Part shown: positions 8,743 to 17,799 of the stretch, piece by piece
Numbering within the stretch: position 1 is the first letter of the stretch
Layout: every line of letters starts with the position of its first letter
Origin: Marinifilaceae bacterium
GTDB lineage: Bacteria > Bacteroidota > Bacteroidia > Bacteroidales > Marinifilaceae
DNA: 48,721 nt
NCBI GenBank assembly: GCA_016936255.1
Contig: JAFGYE010000101.1
Span: forward strand, 1-48,721
Reading direction: 5' to 3'
Translations under genes and position numbers: made by a program
The notes under the pieces: generated by a model
Databases searched by the model: none
Seen by the model: only the letters and a program-made list of their open reading frames with translations
What the model was told of the DNA's origin: nothing

Positions 8743-10461
8743 ATGAAATTATTTAAAAATATACTAATTGTAATGATTGCTCTCGTATTTGCTACGGCAT
8801 GCGACGAAGGAATTGATCCGATTACAGCAGTAAAACCAGGAGTGGATGAAACTGCCCCCGTAATCAAAATAAACTACCCTACTGAAGGAACAGTCATAAA
8901 AGTTCTTGATCTGGTAACATCAATTAACATTGATATTAAAGTAACCGATGATATTGAAATTGGAAGCATATCTGTGCTAATGGATGGAAATGAGATAGCC
9001 GGTTTTACTACATTTACGGATTATCGAATTGCTCTTGAAGAATTTACCTATGACAACGTAAATACAGGAAATCACATTATGACTGTGATCGCAACTGACC
9101 TGGAAGGAAAAAGTACCACATCATCGGTAAATTTCTCAAAAGAACCTCCTTACACACCATTATTCGATGGAGAATTGTTCTACATGCCATTTGATGGAGA
9201 TTATTATGAATTGGTTAACATTGTACAGGCAACTAAGGTTGGATCTCCTGGTTTTGCCGGGGAAAGTATAATCGGAACTGATTCTTATTCGGGAACTACC
9301 GATTCTTATCTAACCTACCCAATTGCTTCAATGCTTACACCTGAATTTACTGCTGCATTCTGGTACAAGGTGAATCCATCACCGGATCGGGCAGGTATTT
9401 TGGTTATTGGAAATGATACCCCTGAAAATCGTAATCAGGGATTCAGATTATTCCGGGAAGGAAATGGTGCCGAGCAAAGAATTAAGCTTAATGTAGGTAT
9501 TGGTACTGCAGAAGTTTGGAATGATGGCGATGTTATTGACGTTGCCACCGGAGAATGGGTACACATTGCCATGACTATTTCACAAACTCAATGTACAATA
9601 TTCTTTAACGGCGTTGAAATGCGATCTTTCCCTTTGACTGCTGCTGTTGATTGGACTGGCTGTGAAACATTGACAATTGGTGCCGGAGGCGAAACATTTA
9701 GCTATTGGAATCATCTTTCGGACAACAGCGCAATGGATGAGTTACGTTTATTCAATAAAGCGTTAACTGCAGGCGAAATTCAAGATATGATTAATATTGC
9801 CAATCCGTACCAGCCAAAATATGGTGAAACATTCTATATGCCTTTCGATGGAAACAATACCGATTTAATCAGCTACAACGAAGCCACAGCAGTAGGTACA
9901 ACAGGTTTTGCAGGCGAAAGTGCACTTGGAAGTGATGCTTTTGCAGGAGCCACTGATTCTTACCTTACTTTTCCTATCGAAGGGCTGTTTGGAGAAGAGT
10001 TTAGTACTGTATTTTGGTATAAAGTAAACCCTGATCCGGACCGCGCTGGAATTCTTGTAGTTGGAAATAACATTCCCGAAAATCGCAACCAGGGCTTTAG
10101 ATTGTTTCGGGAAGGAAGTGCAACCGAACAAAGAATAAAATTAAATGTTGGTACCGAAACAGCAGAAGTTTGGAATGATGGCGGTGTTATTGATGCAACT
10201 GCCGGCGAATGGATTCAAATTGCGGTTACTGTTTCTCTAACTAAAAGCACAATTTATTTCAATGGTGTGGAAATGTTATCCTCAGATCTTTCTAAAGGTA
10301 TTGATTGGACCGGATGTACCACGATGACGATTGGTGCCGGAGGTGAAACTTTCAGTTACTGGAATCACTTATCCGATTCAAGTTTCCTTGATGAATTACG
10401 TATTTTTAATACAGCTCTTTCTCAGGAAGAAATTCAAACAATATATGATGCAGAGAAGTAA
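8743..10461 (+). CDS. Surface lipoprotein with Ig-like domain and two tandem LamG domains
   Basis: Probable surface glycan-binding protein of the PUL, in the position where SusE/SusF-type proteins usually sit. The lipoprotein signal has Cys20 in the lipobox ATAC. Residues about 45-135 form an Ig-like beta domain containing VTDDIEIGSISVLMDG. Two concanavalin A-like LamG domains follow at about 140-350 and 358-572. They are closely related: both contain FYMPFDG, WYKVNP, DRAGILV, ENRNQGFRLFREG, TIGAGGETFSYWNHLSD and a closing DELRxFNxAL. No hydrolase motif is seen, so binding rather than catalysis is inferred. The duplication looks recent because long segments remain identical. Confidence 0.88.
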   Translation: MKLFKNILIVMIALVFATACDEGIDPITAVKPGVDETAPVIKINYPTEGTVIKVLDLVTSINIDIKVTDDIEIGSISVLMDGNEIAGFTTFTDYRIALEEFTYDNVNTGNHIMTVIATDLEGKSTTSSVNFSKEPPYTPLFDGELFYMPFDGDYYELVNIVQATKVGSPGFAGESIIGTDSYSGTTDSYLTYPIASMLTPEFTAAFWYKVNPSPDRAGILVIGNDTPENRNQGFRLFREGNGAEQRIKLNVGIGTAEVWNDGDVIDVATGEWVHIAMTISQTQCTIFFNGVEMRSFPLTAAVDWTGCETLTIGAGGETFSYWNHLSDNSAMDELRLFNKALTAGEIQDMINIANPYQPKYGETFYMPFDGNNTDLISYNEATAVGTTGFAGESALGSDAFAGATDSYLTFPIEGLFGEEFSTVFWYKVNPDPDRAGILVVGNNIPENRNQGFRLFREGSATEQRIKLNVGTETAEVWNDGGVIDATAGEWIQIAVTVSLTKSTIYFNGVEMLSSDLSKGIDWTGCTTMTIGAGGETFSYWNHLSDSSFLDELRIFNTALSQEEIQTIYDAEK

Positions 10462-10481
10462 TCTCTCTGTATAGAATTCTT

Positions 10482-10520
10482 AATTCCAGAGGTTTCTCAC
10501 AACCAGAAGCCTCTGGAATT
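10482..10520 (+). promoter_or_regulatory. Intercistronic hairpin inside the PUL
   Basis: An 11-bp perfect inverted repeat, AATTCCAGAGG/CCTCTGGAATT, with a 17-nt loop lies between the LamG gene and the GH43 gene. No T-run follows, so it is not a normal terminator. It may stabilise the 3' end of the susC-susD-LamG transcript or attenuate expression of the enzymes. Confidence 0.6.
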
Positions 10521-10548
10521 CAATATTACTCAACCAGAATTAAAACCA

Positions 10549-12255
10549 ATGCTCAGACTATTAACCATCCTTTTAACTTTTGTAAGTGTTTCAGCTTTTG
10601 CTCAGCGTACAGCAGAAACCTATTGCAATCCGCTGAATATTGACTACACCTACATGATTTACAATTCCCAAAACGACCTTTCCTATCGCTCTGGAGCAGA
10701 TCCTGCTGTAGTGGAATTTCGTGGCGAATACTACATGTTCGTAACACGGTCATTGGGTTACTGGCATTCTACAGATTTGCTGAACTGGGATTTTATTCAG
10801 CCGGAAAAGTGGTATTTTCAAGGATGCAATGCTCCTGCCGCACACAACTACAAAGACTCGGTTCTATACGTAACCGGAGATCCTTCCGGTTCTATGAGTG
10901 TGCTATATACCGATAATCCTAAAAAAGGAGATTGGAAAATTGTCCCTGCCATTCTCAATAATCTTCAAGATCCTGATCTGTTTATTGATGATGATGATCA
11001 GGCTTATATCTTTTGGGGATCTTCCAATCAATTTCCGATCAGAGGCAAGAAGTTAGATAAAAACAAAAGATTTATTGCCGAAAAAAACACCACAGAATTA
11101 TTCAGCCTTAATCAGGAAATTCACGGATGGGAACGATTTGGGGAAAACCATTCCGATACCATTCTTAAAGGATATATGGAAGGTGCCTGGCTGACAAAGC
11201 ACAAAGAAACTTATTACATGATGTATGCCGCACCGGGAACAGAGTTTAATGTTTATGCTGATGGCGTTTACACCTCTAAAAATCCACTGGGACCTTATAC
11301 TTACCAAGCTCACAATCCGGTTGTATACAAGCCCGGAGGATTTATGAACGGAGCCGGGCATGGAAGCATCGTAAAAACAACTTCCGGTGCTTACTGGCAT
11401 TTCGGATCGATGGCTCTTTCTGTCAACGAAATCTGGGAGCGCAGACTTTGCATGCATCCTGTTTTCTTTGATGAAGACGGACTCATGCACAGCAATACCC
11501 GATTTGGAGATTATCCACATTATGCGCCAAATTCAAAAGAAAAAACCGGCAAATTTCATGGATGGATGCTTTTATCATACAATAAACCCGTTAAAAGTTC
11601 ATCTCCCAAAGGAATTGAAAACCTAACAGATGAAAATGTAAAAACATTCTGGTTGTCAGAAACAAACACTGGCGGAGAATGGTTTACAATCGATCTCGAA
11701 AAACCAATGGACGTAAAAGCAATTCAAATCAATTTTCACGATTACAAATCGAATATGTACGGCAGATATAAAAATTTAAAACATCGGTATCTGATTGAAT
11801 ACTCTGTTGACGGATCAAATTGGAAATCACTGATTGACAAATCCAATAGTTTTAAAGATACTCCCAACGATTACGTTGAACTGGATCAGGCCTATAAGGC
11901 CAGATTTATAAAATATACCAATATTGAAGTTCCTACTCCATCGCTTGCAATTTCGGATATTCGAATATTTGGAAATGCTTCAGGCAAAGCACCATCAACA
12001 GTAAAGAACTTTAGCGTTGAACGCTTAAAAGACCGACGAGATGCAAAGATCAGCTGGAAACAAATGGAAGACTGCCAGGGATATAATATCATTTGGGGAA
12101 TCGCTCCGGACAAGCTATATAATTCATGGATGATTTATGGTAAAAATGAACATTTGCTTAAATCACTTGACTCTGACAAAACCTACTACATCACAATTGA
12201 AGCATTTAACGAAAACGGCATTTCGAAAACCTCTCAGGTTATTGAAGTAAAATAA
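10549..12255 (+). CDS. Secreted GH43-family glycoside hydrolase with F5/8C and Fn3 domains
   Basis: Predicted five-bladed beta-propeller glycosidase that cleaves side chains or terminal sugars. A signal peptide ends at AFAQ (residue 19). The catalytic residues of GH43 can be placed: general base Asp51 in SGADPA, pKa-modulating Asp141 in LQDPDLF and acid Glu211 in YMEGAW. After the catalytic domain (to about 345) come an F5/8 type C (CBM32-like) module at about 350-475 and an Fn3-like module to the end. There is no lipobox, so it is periplasmic or released. The next gene starts 11 bp downstream, so the two are probably co-translated. The subfamily, and so the sugar (arabinose, xylose or galactose), cannot be decided by eye. 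Confidence 0.85.
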   Translation: MLRLLTILLTFVSVSAFAQRTAETYCNPLNIDYTYMIYNSQNDLSYRSGADPAVVEFRGEYYMFVTRSLGYWHSTDLLNWDFIQPEKWYFQGCNAPAAHNYKDSVLYVTGDPSGSMSVLYTDNPKKGDWKIVPAILNNLQDPDLFIDDDDQAYIFWGSSNQFPIRGKKLDKNKRFIAEKNTTELFSLNQEIHGWERFGENHSDTILKGYMEGAWLTKHKETYYMMYAAPGTEFNVYADGVYTSKNPLGPYTYQAHNPVVYKPGGFMNGAGHGSIVKTTSGAYWHFGSMALSVNEIWERRLCMHPVFFDEDGLMHSNTRFGDYPHYAPNSKEKTGKFHGWMLLSYNKPVKSSSPKGIENLTDENVKTFWLSETNTGGEWFTIDLEKPMDVKAIQINFHDYKSNMYGRYKNLKHRYLIEYSVDGSNWKSLIDKSNSFKDTPNDYVELDQAYKARFIKYTNIEVPTPSLAISDIRIFGNASGKAPSTVKNFSVERLKDRRDAKISWKQMEDCQGYNIIWGIAPDKLYNSWMIYGKNEHLLKSLDSDKTYYITIEAFNENGISKTSQVIEVK

Positions 12256-12266
12256 GACAACAAGTT

Positions 12267-13700
12267 ATGAACTATACAATTTTACTATCTCTTTTCATGC
12301 TTCTTTCATCATGTGGTAAAGATAAAGAGGTTAACATTCCCAAAGAGGAAACCGGCAATAATGGCCCAAAAATTTATCAGGGATTATCCGATGAGATGTT
12401 ATTGGATACCATTCAATATTATACTTTTCAGTATTTCTGGGATGGTGCAGAACCCAATTCGGGTTTGGCTCCTGAGCGAATCAATTTATCAGGAATTTAT
12501 CCGCAAAACGATCAACATGTTGTAACAACAGGAGGTTCGGGTTTCGGGCTTATGGCTGTACTTGTTGGAATCGACAGAGGATTTATTTCCCGTGAAGAAG
12601 GCGTGCAACGATTCGAAAAGATTGCCGGTTTTTTGGAAGAAGCAGATCGTTTTCACGGAGCCTGGCCACATTGGATGAATGGAAAAACAGGGAAAGTTGT
12701 ACCCTTTGGTCAGAAAGACGACGGCGGCGATTTGGTTGAAACATCCTTTCTTGCGCAAGGCTTAATATGTGTTCAGGAATACTTTAAAACCGGATCGGAA
12801 AGAGAAAAACAATTGAGCGAAAGAATTAAAAATCTTTGGCATGGTATTGAATTTAATTGGTATGAGAAAGACGGCAGCGATGTGCTTTACTGGCATTGGT
12901 CACCAAATTATGCATGGGAAATGAATTTTCCTCTGGAAGGTTACAACGAGTGCTTAATTACTTACATCACAGGAGCCTCATCGCCGGACTATTCCATCAA
13001 AGCCGATTCATATCACAAAGGCTGGGCCCGAAATGGAAACATTGTTCAGCCAAGTTCAAAATACGGATATACTTTAGATCTAAAACACAATGGCAATCCA
13101 TCTGCTGGCGGCCCTTTGTTTTGGGCACACTATTCCTACTTAGGTTTTAATCCAAGTATCAGTTCTGATAAATATGCCAACTATTGGGATATTAATGTTG
13201 CACACACCCTAATGAACCGAGCCTATTGCATTCAAAATCCTAAAAAATTTGATGGATACGGCGAAAATCTGTGGGGATTAACAGCCAGCTATTCCATAAA
13301 AGGGTACAGCGAATGGGAAGATGGTGGAGGAAGAGAACGGAATGATTTGATTGCAAGTGATCTCTATTTGGGTTATGCAGCTCATAATCCCGATAAAGAC
13401 TATGGAGTCATCGCTCCCACCGCAGCTCTTTCCTCTTTCCCTTATGCCCCCGAAGAATGCATGAAAGTGGCAAAAAATATATATTTCAATTTGGGAGACA
13501 AAACCTTTGGTAAATATGGTCCATACGATGCTTTTAGTGTAGAATACAATTGGTATCCGAGAAGTTATTTAGCCATCGATCAGGGGCCAATTGTATGCAT
13601 GATTGAGAACTACAGAACTGGTTTACTCTGGGATTTGTTCATGAACTGTCCGGAAGTGAAAGAAGGATTGAACAAACTGGAATTTACTATTCAACAGTAA
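12267..13700 (+). CDS. GH144-like (glucoamylase-domain) lipoprotein, probable endo-beta-1,2-glucanase
   Basis: The lipoprotein signal has Cys16 in the lipobox LSSC. The body (about 45-470) has the hallmarks of the glycoamylase-like (alpha/alpha)6 family now called GH144: FQYFWDGAEPNSG, VTTGGSGFGLMA, FHGAWPHWMNG, DDGGDLVETSFLAQG, YWHWSPNYAW, GYNECLITY, GGPLFWAHYSYLG, WGLTASYS and AIDQGPIVCMIENYRTG. The founding GH144 enzyme, from Chitinophaga pinensis, is an endo-beta-1,2-glucanase, and Bacteroidota members often sit beside GH3 enzymes, as here. The lipid anchor suggests action at the outer membrane. Family placement is strong; substrate is transferred from family knowledge. Confidence 0.85.
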   Translation: MNYTILLSLFMLLSSCGKDKEVNIPKEETGNNGPKIYQGLSDEMLLDTIQYYTFQYFWDGAEPNSGLAPERINLSGIYPQNDQHVVTTGGSGFGLMAVLVGIDRGFISREEGVQRFEKIAGFLEEADRFHGAWPHWMNGKTGKVVPFGQKDDGGDLVETSFLAQGLICVQEYFKTGSEREKQLSERIKNLWHGIEFNWYEKDGSDVLYWHWSPNYAWEMNFPLEGYNECLITYITGASSPDYSIKADSYHKGWARNGNIVQPSSKYGYTLDLKHNGNPSAGGPLFWAHYSYLGFNPSISSDKYANYWDINVAHTLMNRAYCIQNPKKFDGYGENLWGLTASYSIKGYSEWEDGGGRERNDLIASDLYLGYAAHNPDKDYGVIAPTAALSSFPYAPEECMKVAKNIYFNLGDKTFGKYGPYDAFSVEYNWYPRSYLAIDQGPIVCMIENYRTGLLWDLFMNCPEVKEGLNKLEFTIQQ

Positions 13701-13741
13701 GTTATAAATCGTGATCAAACATTATCTAAGAAACATTCAAA

Positions 13742-14530
13742 ATGAGAGATTTTAAAACTATATGTCTCGGACTGATCCTTTTTTTGAGTTTAGGGCATAC
13801 TTATGCTCAAGACTTAAACCTGTATCAGAAGGCCAATTTTATTCTTGAACAGGACACCTTAAAATATCGAATTCTTTATCCGGAAAACATGGAAAAAGGA
13901 AAGACATATCCATTGGTATTATTTCTTCATGGTTCCGGCGAAAGAGGAACTGACAACCAAAAGCAGCTGACTCATGGAGCGAAGCTTTTTCTGGATCAGA
14001 CAAACAGAAAAGAGTATCCTGCTATTGTTGTTTTTCCCCAGTGTCCCCCTGATATTAAGTGGACACATCGATTAAAGGAAAAATCAGCAGCAGGAGACTG
14101 GATTTTTAAATTCCCTACGGAATCAGGGCCAACAAAACCAGCCTATATGGCCGATCAGTTAGTAAATAAAATAATACATGAAGGGAACATTGACCCAAAG
14201 AGAATTTACATCATGGGCTTATCAATGGGAGGAATAGGAACGCTGGAATTTTTATACCGTTGGCCGGATAAGTATACGGCTGCTGCTGTAATTTGTGGCG
14301 GACACAACCCGAAATTGGTCACAAAATACTCTCATGTTCCAATTTGGTTTTTTCATGGGGGCAAAGATGATGTTGTACCCGGAAAGTATTCTAAACTAGT
14401 CTACGATGAGCAAAAAAAATACAATGCTGAATCAAAATACACACTTTATCCGGAAGCCAATCACAATAGCTGGGATCAGGCATTTGCAGAACCGGTTTTA
14501 GTAAAGTGGCTCTTTAGCAAGAGCAAATAA
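13742..14530 (+). CDS. Secreted alpha/beta-hydrolase esterase (CE1/LpqC-like)
   Basis: A 262-residue exported hydrolase with a signal peptide ending at TYAQ (residue 23). The alpha/beta-hydrolase features are LFLHGSGERG (oxyanion side), nucleophile Ser161 in GLSMGG, acid Asp209 or Asp210 in GGKDDVVPG and His241 in EANHNSW. Related proteins are annotated as polyhydroxybutyrate depolymerase-like or feruloyl/acetyl esterases. Its place between GH144 and GH3 in one operon suggests that it removes acyl groups from the glycan, but the acyl type is unknown. A peptidase or lipase role is less likely given the context. Confidence 0.82.
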   Translation: MRDFKTICLGLILFLSLGHTYAQDLNLYQKANFILEQDTLKYRILYPENMEKGKTYPLVLFLHGSGERGTDNQKQLTHGAKLFLDQTNRKEYPAIVVFPQCPPDIKWTHRLKEKSAAGDWIFKFPTESGPTKPAYMADQLVNKIIHEGNIDPKRIYIMGLSMGGIGTLEFLYRWPDKYTAAAVICGGHNPKLVTKYSHVPIWFFHGGKDDVVPGKYSKLVYDEQKKYNAESKYTLYPEANHNSWDQAFAEPVLVKWLFSKSK

Positions 14531-14568
14531 TTAATTACAAATAAACAATAAAGCGATTACAGATTACT

Positions 14569-16854
14569 ATGAAAATGATTAGAAAAATGAAAACAAAGCT
14601 TACACTATTCAGCATATTGGTATCCATTGCAATGTTTTCATGCAATACATCCAAATCGAAATACAAAAGTTATAGCGGCGATGCCGAAATTGAACGAAAA
14701 GTGGATTCTGTTCTCTCTTTAATGACATTAGAGGAGAAAATTGGACAAATGACTCAGTTCTCTGGAAGAGGTGATATTACGGGACCCGAAATGCAAAATG
14801 AGGTAATGCCTTATCTTAAAAAAGGTTTGGTAGGAAGTATGTTTAACGAAGCAACTGTTGAAAAAGTCAGGCCACTTCAGGAGGCTGCTCTGGCAGAATC
14901 AAGACTAAAAATTCCTGTGCTTTTCGGATACGACGTCATTCACGGCTTTAGAACCATATTCCCTATGTCGCTTGCTGAATCATGCTCCTGGGATCTTGAT
15001 TTAATGAAAGAAAGTGCCCGGATAGCTGCAACAGAAGCTGCTGCCGAGGGCATTTCATGGACTTTTGCTCCAATGGTTGATATAGCCAGAGATGCACGCT
15101 GGGGACGCGTAATGGAAGGTGCCGGAGAAGACGTTTATCTTGGAAAACTGGTTGCCACAGCAAGAGTTAAAGGTTTTCAGGGTGAAGGCTGGAAAGATTT
15201 AAAATCGACCAATACGGTGCTGGCCTGTGCCAAGCATTTTGCTGCATACGGAGCGGCAGAAGCTGGTCGCGACTACAATACTGCTGAAGTTTCGGAACGT
15301 ACTCTAAATGAAATCTATCTTCCTCCTTTCAAAGCAGCCAAAGATGCTGGTGTAGCAACCTTCATGACTGCTTTTAACGAAATTGGCGGCGTACCATGTA
15401 CTGCGAGCAAATATTTATACAAAGATGTTCTTAGAGACCGATGGGACTTTAGAGGCTTCGTAGTTACCGACTACACCGCAATTAACGAATTGGTTGAACA
15501 CGGCATTGCAAAAGACGAAGCTCAGGCTGCAGAATTGGCAGCAAATGCCGGAATCGATATGGACATGACAGGTGGTGTTTACCTGGAGAACCTAAAAGCT
15601 CAGGTTGAAGCCGGAAAAGTAAGCATGGAAAGCATAGATATCGCTGTAAGTCGAATTCTGGAAATGAAGTTTTTACTTGGCCTTTTCGACGATCCCTATC
15701 GATATATGGATGAAGCCAGACAAGAATCAACCCGAATGAAACCAGCATTTCTGGCATCAGCAAGAAATATTGCGAAACGTTCTGTTGTTTTATTGAAAAA
15801 CGAAAACATATTCCCAATTGATAAATCTTCACGAAAAACCGTTGCTTTAATTGGCCCGATGATTAAAAACCAGACCAGCTTAAATGGGGAATGGGCGGGC
15901 CGCGGAGATAGAAATCAAAGTGTTTCTTTGTTCGATGGTTTACAAGAAAAATACAAAGGTTCAAATATTCAATTTACCTATGCTTCGGCCTGCGGTTTAA
16001 AAGGAAACGATAAATCAGGATTTAAACCGGCATTAAGTGTTGCGAGCAAAGCTGATCTTGTTCTTGTTGCCATGGGAGAAGATTTCAATTGGTCAGGCGA
16101 AGCTGCCTGCAGAACAAATATTCAGCTGCCAGGCGTTCAGCAGGATTTTCTAAAAGAGCTTAAAAAGCTAAATAAACCAACTGGTTTAGTCCTTATGAAC
16201 GGACGTCCGTTGGATTTATCGTGGGAAAATGAGAATATGGATGCGATAATGGAAGCCTGGTATTTGGGAACAACAGCAGGAGATGCTCTTGCCGATGTTA
16301 TTTCAGGAGATTACAATCCATCCGGAAAGCTAACCTTATCTTTCCCCCGCAATGTAGGGCAGGTTCCAATTTATTACAATGAGAAAAACACAGGCCGCCC
16401 AATTCCCAAAGATGATCCTGATGCAGATTATAAATCCACTTATATCGATGTTGAAAACTCCCCTCTTTATCCTTTTGGATATGGTTTAAGTTATACCACA
16501 TTTTCGATAAAAGAGGTGAAATTGAATAAAAACACATTGAGCCCAGGTGAAGAATTAACTGTTAACGCCACAATAAGCAATACTGGCAATGTTTTTGGAG
16601 AAGAAGTAGTGCAATTGTATGTTCAGGATTTATATGGAAGTGTAACTCGTCCTGTGAAAGAATTAAAAGGATTCGAAAAAGTAGGATTAGAGCCAGGCGA
16701 AAGTAAGGAGATCCAATTTACAATTTCGGAAGATGATTTAAAATTCTATGATATTAACATGAATTTCGTTGCAGAGGATGGTGATTTTAAACTTTGGGTA
16801 AGTACCAGCTCATCCGACGAATCGAACGAACGTTCATTTAACTTTAAGCATTAG
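14569..16854 (+). CDS. GH3 beta-glucosidase, lipoprotein
   Basis: Exo-acting beta-glycosidase, the probable last step of the pathway releasing glucose. The lipoprotein signal has Cys25 in MFSC. Starts at 14575 or 14587 are also possible; all keep the lipobox. The N-terminal TIM-barrel domain shows GYDVIHGFRTIFP, GRVMEGAGED, CAKHFAAYG and the nucleophile Asp301 in VVTDY. The second alpha/beta sandwich includes RSVVLLKNE and MGEDFNWSGEA, which supplies the likely acid/base Glu. The Fn3-like C-terminal domain has YPFGYGLSYTTF and ENSPLYPFG. At 761 residues the length is standard. It ends the PUL operon 27 bp before a strong terminator. Confidence 0.94.
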   Translation: MKMIRKMKTKLTLFSILVSIAMFSCNTSKSKYKSYSGDAEIERKVDSVLSLMTLEEKIGQMTQFSGRGDITGPEMQNEVMPYLKKGLVGSMFNEATVEKVRPLQEAALAESRLKIPVLFGYDVIHGFRTIFPMSLAESCSWDLDLMKESARIAATEAAAEGISWTFAPMVDIARDARWGRVMEGAGEDVYLGKLVATARVKGFQGEGWKDLKSTNTVLACAKHFAAYGAAEAGRDYNTAEVSERTLNEIYLPPFKAAKDAGVATFMTAFNEIGGVPCTASKYLYKDVLRDRWDFRGFVVTDYTAINELVEHGIAKDEAQAAELAANAGIDMDMTGGVYLENLKAQVEAGKVSMESIDIAVSRILEMKFLLGLFDDPYRYMDEARQESTRMKPAFLASARNIAKRSVVLLKNENIFPIDKSSRKTVALIGPMIKNQTSLNGEWAGRGDRNQSVSLFDGLQEKYKGSNIQFTYASACGLKGNDKSGFKPALSVASKADLVLVAMGEDFNWSGEAACRTNIQLPGVQQDFLKELKKLNKPTGLVLMNGRPLDLSWENENMDAIMEAWYLGTTAGDALADVISGDYNPSGKLTLSFPRNVGQVPIYYNEKNTGRPIPKDDPDADYKSTYIDVENSPLYPFGYGLSYTTFSIKEVKLNKNTLSPGEELTVNATISNTGNVFGEEVVQLYVQDLYGSVTRPVKELKGFEKVGLEPGESKEIQFTISEDDLKFYDINMNFVAEDGDFKLWVSTSSSDESNERSFNFKH

Positions 16855-16880
16855 TTTATCAATAGTTGGTTTTATTAGTT

Positions 16881-16919
16881 ACAGCGGTACAGTTTCTAAA
16901 TTGTACCGCTGTTTTTTTT
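16881..16919 (+). terminator. Rho-independent terminator of the PUL operon
   Basis: A perfect 10-bp stem, ACAGCGGTAC/GTACCGCTGT, with a 12-nt loop is followed at once by a run of eight T. It lies 27 bp after the GH3 stop codon. Confidence 0.93.
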
Positions 16920-17073
16920 GCTTTACAGCCAACAAAAAATAAAATTCCCACAAGTTAAAACTCATCTAAAATACTTTTAGATTCAGAATCAAGTTATACC
17001 CTGACATCACAGACTTGGTTATAGCAAAAGCATAACAAGCCGCTATTTTAAGCCGTCCTGATCTTTAATCGTA

Positions 17074-17382
17074 TTATTTATTGCCACCCAAAAGGCGAAT
17101 TACCTCTTTCAGGATTTCATTTTCAGTAGTAAGCTTCTCTATTTGCGGATTGATTGGGTTTTCGATATTGAGCTCTCCGGCGAGTATCTTAAAAAAATTA
17201 ACCTGAAGTATCTCACTAATCTTAGCCAGACGATCGGTTTGAATGTCTGGCTTTTTTAGGGTGTTGTAGGTGGCATTTAAACTTAAACCAAGCTTTTTAG
17301 CCATATCAGATATGCTCACTTCCTGCTTTTTCATTTCTGATAAGATCAGCTCGTTAATGGGGATTGTTTTATTCGAAGTCAT
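17074..17382 (-). CDS. Small XRE-type helix-turn-helix regulator
   Basis: A protein of 102 residues. The N-terminal half has a Cro/C1-type HTH: MKKQEVSISDMAKKLGLSLN, then TYNTLKKPDIQTDRLAKISEIL. The C-terminal part (LTTENEILKEVIRLL) has heptad spacing and looks like a short coiled coil for dimerisation. An ATG 45 bp upstream (17427) is in frame, but a TAAATTTG -7 box overlaps it, so translation from 17382 is preferred. It lies alone between the PUL terminator and the minisatellite. Targets are unknown. Confidence 0.8.
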   Translation of the reverse strand: MTSNKTIPINELILSEMKKQEVSISDMAKKLGLSLNATYNTLKKPDIQTDRLAKISEILQVNFFKILAGELNIENPINPQIEKLTTENEILKEVIRLLGGNK

Positions 17383-17424
17383 GCTTAAAAATAGTGATAA
17401 TAATTTACATTCTGGAATAACAAA

Positions 17425-17432
17425 CAAATTTA
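17425..17432 (-). promoter_or_regulatory. -7 promoter box of the XRE gene
   Basis: The minus strand reads TAAATTTG, a full TAnnTTTG match. Transcription would begin near 17417, about 35 nt before the ATG at 17382, which rules out the upstream in-frame ATG. No clear -33 TTG was seen. Confidence 0.5.
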
Positions 17433-17541
17433 AATGGAAATTTATTCCTGTATTTCAGTAATTAATTACAATAAAACAGCATAAAAATACAATAATACAA
17501 TGATAAAATACCAATATTTAATTACAATATATAGTCCTATA

Positions 17542-17688
17542 GTAGCATATTACATTCTTACAGTAGTAGCTTCCACTCCTGTGATAGCAGGTTACAATCC
17601 TACGGTAGCAGATTACATTCCTACAGTAGCAGGTTACATTACTACAGTGGCAGATTACATTCCTATGGTGGAAACATACAGATCTGCA
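17542..17688. repeat. 21-bp minisatellite, about seven imperfect units
   Basis: Units begin at 17542, 17563, 17584, 17605, 17626, 17647 and 17668. The best consensus is gtagcagattacattcctac plus a. The central four units are most alike; the second and last are diverged. Both strands are open across the array, because 21 bp is seven codons. The plus frame would read VADYIPT-like heptads within an 86-codon ORF at 17500-17760. No signal peptide, start signal or known family supports translation, so it is listed as a repeat. It fills most of the 417-bp gap between the XRE gene and the end of the propeller regulator. Confidence 0.85.
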
Positions 17689-17799
17689 GCAACAATGGTA
17701 AATCACCAACAAAACTATGCCAAAATATTTCTTTTAGATTCAAGTCATCCCCTGGAATAGACGGCTTGATTTTAGTAAGAATATTAGCTGACAAATCAA

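Noticed and set aside
16964-16982. ATCTAAAA/TTTTAGAT hairpin downstream of the XRE gene
   Set aside because: The stem is AT-only apart from one C-G pair, has a 3-nt loop and no clear T-run; too weak to call a terminator.
17500-17760. 86-codon plus-strand ORF across the minisatellite
   Set aside because: Its openness follows from a 21-bp repeat without stops; the opposite strand is open too, and there is no start signal or family.
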